From assembly GCA_025266875.1 (NCBI GenBank), contig JALLLT010000011.1:806001-870000 (forward strand): DNA of 64,000 bases. Reading direction: 5' to 3'. This DNA comes from Fennellomyces sp. T-0311 (taxonomy: Eukaryota > Mucoromycota > Mucoromycetes > Mucorales > Lichtheimiaceae). The notes below the pieces were generated by a model, which ran no database searches, was not told where the DNA came from, and was given only the letters and a program-made list of their open reading frames with translations. Shown in pieces: positions 56,556 to 64,000 of this stretch (the first letter of the stretch is position 1; each line of letters starts with the position of its first letter). Position numbers and translations under genes: made by a program.

Positions 56556-58577
56556 ATGACAGATGCTTTGCAGCACCAGCAAGGTACCACGACATCCTCC
56601 ACGTGCGAATCGATAATAATGCTTATCATGATGTAGTCGAAGACGAATTGAAGGACGTCGATATGGACGCCTTCTTCGACGACGACATGGACGACGGAAT
56701 GGATCATGTTGACAGCCACCTAGCCAGCGTCCATTTGCAAACACCCGAACGACCTCAAGCTCAATGGATCGGAAAGACACAGTACGCTTGCCTTGTCATC
56801 GAAATCCGTGGCCTGGCTATTGACACTTTAGTAGATCTGGCGCAGATCAACACAATCAAGTAATGCAGATGCGAGTATTCTACGATCGTTTCTTTCCCTT
56901 CAAACCATACTTTAACTGGCTCAATTATGGCCACGGTAAGATTACAACTTCCGAGAAAAGGGGTAGCAGAGTAACGGTTGTTTGTTGTCATAGAAATCAG
57001 CAGTTATTTTACACATAGAGAGTTCAGTTTCACGCTACGAAACGACGTTTATATCCGTTACAACTCATTCAGCGACATTGAAAACATGAAAAAAGAGATT
57101 CGACGATTGCAGCCTGTAAAAATTGATATTGGTGCAGTATATAATGTCAGAGTAAGTATATATCACGATGGATACAAGCAAGGTACATTGCCTTACCCGA
57201 GATTATCCAGCCAAAAGACAAAAAGACTGTGAATGGAAAGGCCTTCCGGCCATTGGAAAAGGAGCTAGTGTTCGATATTGATATGACGGACTACGATGAG
57301 ATCCGGACGTGCTGCAGTGGTGGTGATATATGTCACAAGTGCTGGGAATTTATGACCATCGCCATCAAGGTTATTGACATTGCTCTGCGCGGTTAGCTTG
57401 GTTCATGGGATATATAGGACTGGATGCTCATATCACATGGATAGAGGACTTTGGCTTCAAGCATTTGTTATGGGTATATTCAGGTCGTCGTGGTGTCCAT
57501 TGTTGGGTATCAGATGAACGTGCACGAAAACTAGATAATACGAGTCGAAAAGCTATTGTTAGCTTCCTGGAAGTAATCAAGGTTGGTAACGCCTGCTTGG
57601 AGGACCATGCACGTGTTTCTCACTACGGGAGCAGGGAGGCGCAAAAGCATCACGAAAAGTCAAACTACCATCTATTCTACACCCGTCTCTTGCGTAAGTT
57701 ACCGTCAGGATATCGTATAGTAGAAACTGATTACATCTGTAGTCGGTCGTTGGAGATTGTCAAGCCGTACTTTGGATCACTTGTGCTTGAAGAGCAAGGA
57801 GTACTGGATACACCTGAAGAATGGAAAAAAGTGCTGGACTTTTTACCGGATGCAGGTAAACTAAAGCACTGTAATCCTCGGGGAAACTGCATGTCTCACC
57901 AAGCATATAAAGCCATACAGGAAGCATTGGATGAAATGTGGAGCGAGTCTCCGTCACGATCGGGCGTGGAGAAATGGCAAGACTTGCGCAACGCATTGAA
58001 AAACATGAAGAAAACAGTAAGTGTTTTGGTTCATTCAGTGCGAAGAGAGCATGTTTATCCACCTGCTCTATGGCAAACAAGGATCAAGACAACCTGGCAC
58101 GAGATTTGATTTTCCAGTACACGTATCCACGCCTCGACGACAAAGTGTCTATTCAAATTAATCATTTGCTAAAGAGTCCGTTCTGCGTTCATCCCAAGAC
58201 TGGTATGTATCTAGACGTTGGCCGTCGCTATGCGCTAATTGTTGCTTTTATCAGAACGCGTATGTGTCCCCATCAAGCCCGAAAACTGTGAAGACTTTGA
58301 TCCTTTAAATGTGCCAACACTCACTCGCCTATCGGAAGAACTCAACGAGTACAACGCCAAACATGGCGCGGAAGAAGATCGCAAGCAACCAGGTATGGCG
58401 TGGCTGTCAAAGCTAGAGCGCAGTATATTAAGTACGCCCTTCCTACTCGTAGACTATAAGAAAACGTCGCTGCGGCCGTACGTCGAAACGTTTGAAAAGT
58501 TTGTCAATGCACTCATTCTCGAAAAACAGCGGGAAAAGAGAGGTATGGAGAGTATGCGCTTCCATGATCCAGGCTAA
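56556..58577 (+). CDS. PRI1: DNA primase small (catalytic) subunit
   Basis: The catalytic subunit of polymerase alpha-primase makes RNA primers. Family blocks are visible: [48 protein letters not shown], and the metal-binding active site [17 protein letters not shown] followed by the zinc motif [12 protein letters not shown]. Then come [51 protein letters not shown] and [18 protein letters not shown]. Short in-phase introns include 57582-57634 (donor GTTGGT) and 57694-57742. With both removed, the middle reads [20 protein letters not shown] and aligns with human PRIM1. An acidic N-terminal leader ([20 protein letters not shown]) precedes the usual start and is joined by introns at about 56585 and 56782. 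Confidence 0.93.
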
Positions 58578-58743
58578 CGAGTGTCATAGATGATGCGCAG
58601 ACGAGCATGGAGTTTTAGTTCGCTGGTACAAAATAATAAACACACTTTTTTTCCTGCAAAATCTATCTGCGCTTTTTTAAACAGTCGATCAAGCGGAGCC
58701 TAACACGCACGTTACACCTTACTCTTTTGCTTTCTCAATCTCC

Positions 58744-60239
58744 ATGGACATTACGAAACGCCTCCGAGATTGCGTAGTCCAGCCACAGCAAAAGGACAAG
58801 CTCGATGGTTTCCGAAGTGTACTAGACGACATTCTGTCCTCGGCACCACTGGGCCCCGATCAAGTCCAAAACCTGAAGGATTACGTGGAATGCGTGTTGG
58901 ACGAGCAAGTTGGATTGGTAGTAGCGCGCCAGCTTTTGGGCGAATTCATCGGACTCTTTGACGGTCGCATTGCCGATATAGAAATACAAAAGCAGCTGTT
59001 GTCATTTGCCATTGAGCAAGCGCAACCTCGAGCCGTGAGCTTTGAGGAGCAGGTGAGAGAACTGCGGAACGCGTTATATCCACGCATTGGGAATCACTAA
59101 GATAAGCCAAGTAGCTGTCGCAACTCCGAGACAAATTGGCTGGTGTCTACGAATCCGAGGAAGAGTTTCTCGAGGCCGCCAAAGTGCTCCAGTCTATCCA
59201 GCTTGATTCCGGCCATCGGTAAGCATCAAACGCAGAGACAAAGAGAACTTGTGGTTGAACTCACACCCTTGCTAGTGCCATCTCAGACGATTATAAGCTT
59301 CAGGTCTACATCCGCATTGTGCAGCTGCTTCTTGAGGTGGATGAGGCTGTCTCTGCTGAAACATATCTCAACCGCGCCGCATTGCTGATCCCCAACTCGA
59401 CTGATTTTGTTCTTGGGCTCAAGTTCAAATTATCTCAGGCACGTATCCTGGATGCTAAGCGTCGGTTCTTGGAAGCCGCATCAAAGTATCACGAACTCAG
59501 CTATGTGGCTCAAATTGATGAAGATGAGCGTATCCAGTGTTTGTAAGTGAAAAGCACTCTCTACTTTCCTCTGAAAGCACCGAGTTAACAACATGACAGA
59601 ACTGCTGCTGTCCAATGCGCCGTCCTTGCCGGCGCCGGTCCGCAACGTTCCCGTACCCTAGCAACATTGTACAAAGATGAACGAACACACCATCTTCCAT
59701 CCTTCCCTGTGCTGGAGAAGACGTATATTGAGCGAGTGATTCGACCCGAACAAGTCGCCGAATTCTTCTCTACGCTCAAGCCTCACCATCGCGCAAAGTT
59801 GGGTGACGGTACAACTGTGTTTGATCGGGCTATCCGCGAACACAACCTGCTTTCTGCATCAAAGATCTACAACAACATCACATTCGACGAACTGGCTTCT
59901 TTGCTCAGCGTGTCCAGCGATAAGGCCGAGGAGATTGCGTGTCAGATGATTACAGAAAACCGGATGGTTGGCAGTATCGATCAATTGGAGCGACTTATCT
60001 CGTTCGAATCAGGGGGTGCGGCCCATAATGAACGTAATACCGATTCAGCCATCACTGTGGCTGCTGCGGTTGCCAACGGAACACCTCAAACGAACCGACG
60101 AATCGAACCATCCATGCTGGAGATATCGAAATGGGACTCGGCCATTCAGACCCTTTGCCATGACATTGATTCGATCATTGCTGTCATTAATGAAAAATAC
60201 CCAGAATACGTCTCGAACAACTTTGAAGCCATAGCATAG
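58744..60239 (+). CDS. CSN4: COP9 signalosome complex subunit 4 (CSN4)
   Basis: CSN4 is a PCI-domain subunit of the COP9 signalosome, which removes NEDD8 from cullins. The start [20 protein letters not shown] leads a helical-repeat N-terminus ([19 protein letters not shown]). Then come [40 protein letters not shown] with YLNRAALL, and [20 protein letters not shown]. The PCI region is highly typical: [58 protein letters not shown], and [20 protein letters not shown]. The final helix ends [15 protein letters not shown]. Introns lie near 59.05, 59.22 and 59.54 kb with matching frames. It is downstream of the primase gene in the same orientation, 166 bp apart. Confidence 0.95.
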
Positions 60240-60745
60240 CGTTGACTATCTCCTCTTTGTAAATATATATCTGATATGCTTGGGTCACGGTCTTGTTTAG
60301 TGCTTGTACGTATGCTGCAAAACACGGGATAACCTGAAAACTGGGGACTCGACATCTACAATGCTCTGGAAACACACAGGCAAGAAAGTGGCTGCCATGT
60401 GTGAAGTCAGTTGGACGCTTCCGTTTGTAATGAAAAGTTTCTAGAAGATGACAAGATGCTGCAAGACACTGTTGCCAGGAGGTGGGAACCGATTGACATA
60501 AAGAATCGGTTTAATGTGGGACAGGTGCGATTGGCAGGGGCGGGTAACTCTCCGAACTTTCATGCGTAGCAACGATAGTCTATCCACGCGCCGATGGCAG
60601 TACCACAAACACCATGCTTCGTAGTAAGATCCGGGCGGACCGACAACGCTATGGGAAAAAGCAACAATAATGACATTTCGTCGGGTTTTCATTTACCAGC
60701 ATAAAAGGCTTCTCTTCGACACAATTTACCTTTCCCTTCCGCATT
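60240..60745. other. Intergenic region between CSN4 and the hydrolase gene
   Basis: No gene seen. A CATAAAAGG word at about 60699-60707 could serve as core promoter of the hydrolase gene. Confidence 0.4.
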
Positions 60746-62161
60746 ATGACTCGTCTGGTACCTGTTCTGACCACCGCTATTCCTGTCCACCCGTCGACCG
60801 TTGGATCCGATATCCAGCGTTTGGCTGTCGAGAAGCATGAGTTTCCTGCACCTACGCAACCTGCCACAGCCAAAGTGGCATTCCTTTGGTCTCATGCCAA
60901 TGGATTCCATAAGGAAATGCTACACCCACTCATGCGCCGGACGCTGGACCAATTACGCACATTGCCACGTTATAACCAGACAGACTTTCACTTTTACGCC
61001 TGGGACAGCCGTAACCACGGTGATTCAGCTCGGCTGAACGACGGACATGTCCATATCCCCACGTGTAAGCAGACAAGTTTCCCCGCACAAAAAGGTTAAA
61101 GAAAAATTCACATGGGATTACTCTTTTAGTCGGCTGGATTGATAATGCCATGGATACGATCCAGGTGATCGAGGAAATGGAACTCAAAGAGAATTACGAT
61201 AAGCTGATTGGTGTGGGACACAGCTTTGGTGGATCTGCCATGTAAACCATTCCGCAAGTTTAGCCTGAATTCAAGATGACTAATGTTCAACAAACACTTT
61301 TAGGATCATAGCGGAATTTCTATTCCCCAAGACTTTCGATGGTCTGTGCATTCCAGAGCCAGTCATCGCCAAGGTGATCGCTCCCCATGAACTACGCAAG
61401 CAGGCTCCACCTATTGTCGGTGCCCTGAAGCGCCGTGACACATGGAAGAGTCGGTACGACAGTAAAATCATCCAGAAATTAGGACTATGCGCTAAACTAT
61501 TATGTATCCATCTTATTAGTGATGCTTGCTTCAAGTCCTTGGATGGCCGTCCCTTCTGGCGCGACCTGCATCCAGAAGTACTTGAGAATTATGTGGTAGG
61601 TTACTACTATACCTAATAGTACAAAATGGCGTTTCTAACCTGCAAAAAGAACTATGGTCTTTACGAAACTTCGGATGGATCCGTCAAATTAAAATGCCCG
61701 AAGACAGAAGAGCACGTAAGTTAACAATAATTTCAATACTTTTTCTTTGTAACGTGTTTTTCTCCATTAGCTTGTTTACATGGCTGGCCAATTCGGTTCT
61801 CCTGTGGCGTATGGCAGTTTGCGATCTTTGACAATTCCCGTTCACATTGTTCATGCCAACAAGTCCACATTGTAAGCGATATCATTGACTTTTATACGTT
61901 ATTTGAATGTGAACTGATTATCTTTTTTTTACAGTACTGATCCAGACACTGGCGCAGATATTCTTGCGCAGTCTCCAATGTTAACCAATGCATTCGTTGA
62001 GGGCTCTCACATGGTCCCCGGCGAACGCAACCTCGATGTTCTTGGTATGTCTGCTTTTCACCTTTCGTAATCATTTACACTAACATTGGCTTTTAGTCCC
62101 AGAAATCATAGGCTTGACCAATAGAACCATGGATTTTTCAGGAAGTCGCGCCAAACTCTGA
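60746..62161 (+). CDS. Peroxisomal alpha/beta hydrolase (LPX1-like)
   Basis: Start MTRLVPVLTTAIPVHPSTVG. The alpha/beta fold is shown by FLWSHANGFHKEMLHPLMRR (oxyanion region) and YAWDSRNHGDSARL. The nucleophile elbow is LIGVGHSFGGSAM (G-H-S-F-G), and a late His sits in FVEGSHMVPGERN. The product ends SRAKL, whose last three residues AKL fit the type 1 peroxisomal signal (S/A/C-K/R/H-L/M). Yeast Lpx1, a peroxisomal lipase of this superfamily, is the closest characterised analogue by layout. Six short introns occur, one in the middle of an Arg codon near 61453. The last short exon (VPEIIGLTNRTMDFSG then SRAKL) supplies the targeting signal. Substrate is unknown; a lipid or acyl ester is likely. 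Confidence 0.85.
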
Positions 62162-64000
62162 GTGAATTCAAACATCCTATCCGATATGTCGATTTTCCTT
62201 AATGTGACATCATCGTTACTGTTTTTCACTTTTGCTTGATATGTATGTTGAACGCGCTCAAACAAGCACTGTAATCCTTATTAGAAATTTTGATTATAAA
62301 TTACGAGCAACTTGTAAAAATGGACAATTGTGCAATCTAATATAATGTACCAGCTTCTTGTTATCGAGAGCTCCAAAGTGTGTACGTACTGTGGTGACTC
62401 CAAACTTTGCATACCCGACGGCAGCTTCTGTGAATGGCGTTATCGATGGCGCAATTGGCTACCACTAAAATTTTCAGGATATTTGCTATGCAATAGAGAA
62501 GCCAATTGATAACTAATAGTCAAACTTACCTCGTACCAGCATATCGTACCACTTTCACAGACATGATCTATAGGAGGCGCTGCCAACGTGAATGCACGTC
62601 AGTCTTGAAGCCGACGAGTTATTATTCAAATGAAATTTATCTCATACAGGGTAACACATATTGTAATGACTTAGGTTCTACATAGTCTGCATATTCAATC
62701 AAGTCATTAGACGAAGGAGTCACCACAAAACATAGTGGTAGTAATTACGCTTTGGATACTCATCGGTAATTCTTCGGGTATGATGCCAATGCGTAATTGA
62801 TACATAATGCTGTATATACACGGGTCATGGTTCATCCAAGAACCGGTAGCAACGCTCTGCTGGTGAACTTATCCAAAGTATCTATCCGTCTATGCACATC
62901 AAGCATCATCTGATTGACGTTGTACGTACGTACATTCTGAAAAGACTTACCCGTGAGTAAAATAGTTGCTCATAAACTTGCTATGGAAACCATTCATTTT
63001 GGAAACACATGGGCTTACCGTTGGTACCTTTCAAAAAGCTCACCGGACTCATATAATCAAGCGACCATGAAACGTAGTAAAACTCTCGATATGTAAGAAC
63101 ATGAAAAGGACCCAGCGCTCGCTTCTGTTGCATAAAAATTAGTGTGGCGTATTATCACGTGCAAAATTGTTTGGAAGTGTTCCTTAATGCAGCCGGAGGA
63201 ATTAAGATCAAGCGTAATGGAATACATGGCAAGTCGTCGCGCCGATAAATTTTCATAAGCTCCGTAGGAGCGCAGAGCACATGATGCTATCGATGTTTCC
63301 CTGCAATCTCTACATGTTATCTGTTGATATTCCTTCTATCTCTTTCTGTATCAGCTGTCACACGGAAGCTTTGCTGCTAGCTTTTGCAATTGCGCAGATA
63401 TCTGAGCGATGGTGCCATAAAATTCCGAAAAAGATAACATCATTAGGCACTAGATCCTGTGCTTTACCGATTTTGTTATCGGCCTCCATACAAGGTATCA
63501 TGGCCCAAAGTTTTGCTTTATAAGCTCTGCCACTTATCCAAATCTTATTGTTATAAACAGTGCATCTACTTAACTGGATATCAAGCTGCAGCAACTTACA
63601 TACTCAAGCTGGTACGGAATATAATGAAGCACAATTTCTTTTAATTATTAGGCCACAACCACTTGTTGGTGCTATCAGTGCTACCATCAAATAAAATACC
63701 CGTGTCATTTTCTTCTGGGATTGGTATTGGTGGCAATTGACATATGTACGCATGTGAACAGTTCCGGATGGTAGATGGCGTGTGTTGATGTCTGAGCAGT
63801 CGTACTTGAAATGTATATTATCCAGTGCATGATACATGGGATCAAAAAAATGAAGGTGTAGGATAGAGTTGTACCACGTAAACAAAAGAATCACGACCCT
63901 GATAATACAGCAACGCTAAGAAAAAATTGATACGAAACAAACTTATACGTGATACGACCTAGTAAGGGATGCAATGCATATTGAGTAGCAAAGGAATCCC
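62162..64000. other. Right-edge region without recognisable genes
   Basis: No supported gene in 1.8 kb. A minus-strand frame at 63358-63594 has a somewhat coding-like stretch (KIWISGRAYKAKLWAMIP), and may be part of a transposon-derived or degraded gene, but I cannot identify it. Confidence 0.45.

Noticed and set aside
56445..56780. N-terminal extension of FOL3 by about 110 residues
   Set aside because: Arg/Arg-Pro low complexity running through the divergent promoter and the primase 5' exon; MDLGLERIQ is the conserved family start.
57582..57742. Apparent 53-residue insertion in the primase between FLEVIK and [10 protein letters not shown]
   Set aside because: Two introns (57582-57634 and 57694-57742) join in phase and restore [20 protein letters not shown] with an exact family match, so there is no insertion.
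63358..63594. Minus-strand 78-codon frame with a partly coding-like stretch
   Set aside because: No recognisable family, no supporting splice sites; too weak to list as a gene.

Overview
This window is nuclear DNA of a filamentous fungus, most likely a Mucoromycota species and probably in the Mucorales. That is an inference from the protein set, from the many short introns (about 45-70 nt, GT..AG, often with a CTAAC-like branch site) and from long AT-rich gene-poor stretches between compact gene pairs. I could run no search, so the species is not assigned.

Left part (1-27 kb): A-rich simple repeat at the edge, then MED7 (Mediator), EMC6 (ER membrane complex) and cytosolic aspartate aminotransferase. 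After these come a small unknown gene at 7.1 kb, a small helical protein at 11 kb, a casein-kinase-1-type kinase with a long GW/WG-rich tail (13.4-15.7 kb), glutaryl-CoA dehydrogenase (16.5-18.1 kb), a coiled-coil protein (21.6 kb) and two tandem copies of a UPF0014/FetB/ALS3-type membrane permease (23.3-26.9 kb). The spaces between hold long AT-rich tracts without recognisable genes.

Middle part (27-42 kb): an island of decay and mobile DNA. It holds two degenerate paralogues of a gene with a D..ExK nuclease-like signature. One copy is interrupted by a 1,305-bp element built as overlapping perfect inverted repeats (A-X-A'-X'). There is also a diverged inverted duplication around that locus, a 5'-truncated LINE with a 14-bp target-site duplication, and a large Fanzor (eukaryotic TnpB-like, RNA-guided nuclease family) gene at 37.1-41.4 kb. 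All five Fanzor introns can be placed with matching phases. The RuvC and zinc-ribbon residues are present, but three in-frame stops interrupt the reading frame.

Right part (42.9-62.2 kb): a dense housekeeping block. It contains a glutamate-carboxypeptidase-II-like M28 peptidase, mitochondrial IF-3, eIF3j, a RUS-family (DUF647) protein, an aldehyde dehydrogenase, a HET-domain protein, dihydrofolate synthase (FOL3 type) divergent from DNA primase small subunit, COP9 signalosome subunit 4, and a peroxisomal (PTS1) alpha/beta hydrolase. The last 1.8 kb has no recognisable gene. The Fanzor relic, the fold-back element and the GW-tailed CK1 kinase are the items most worth follow-up.
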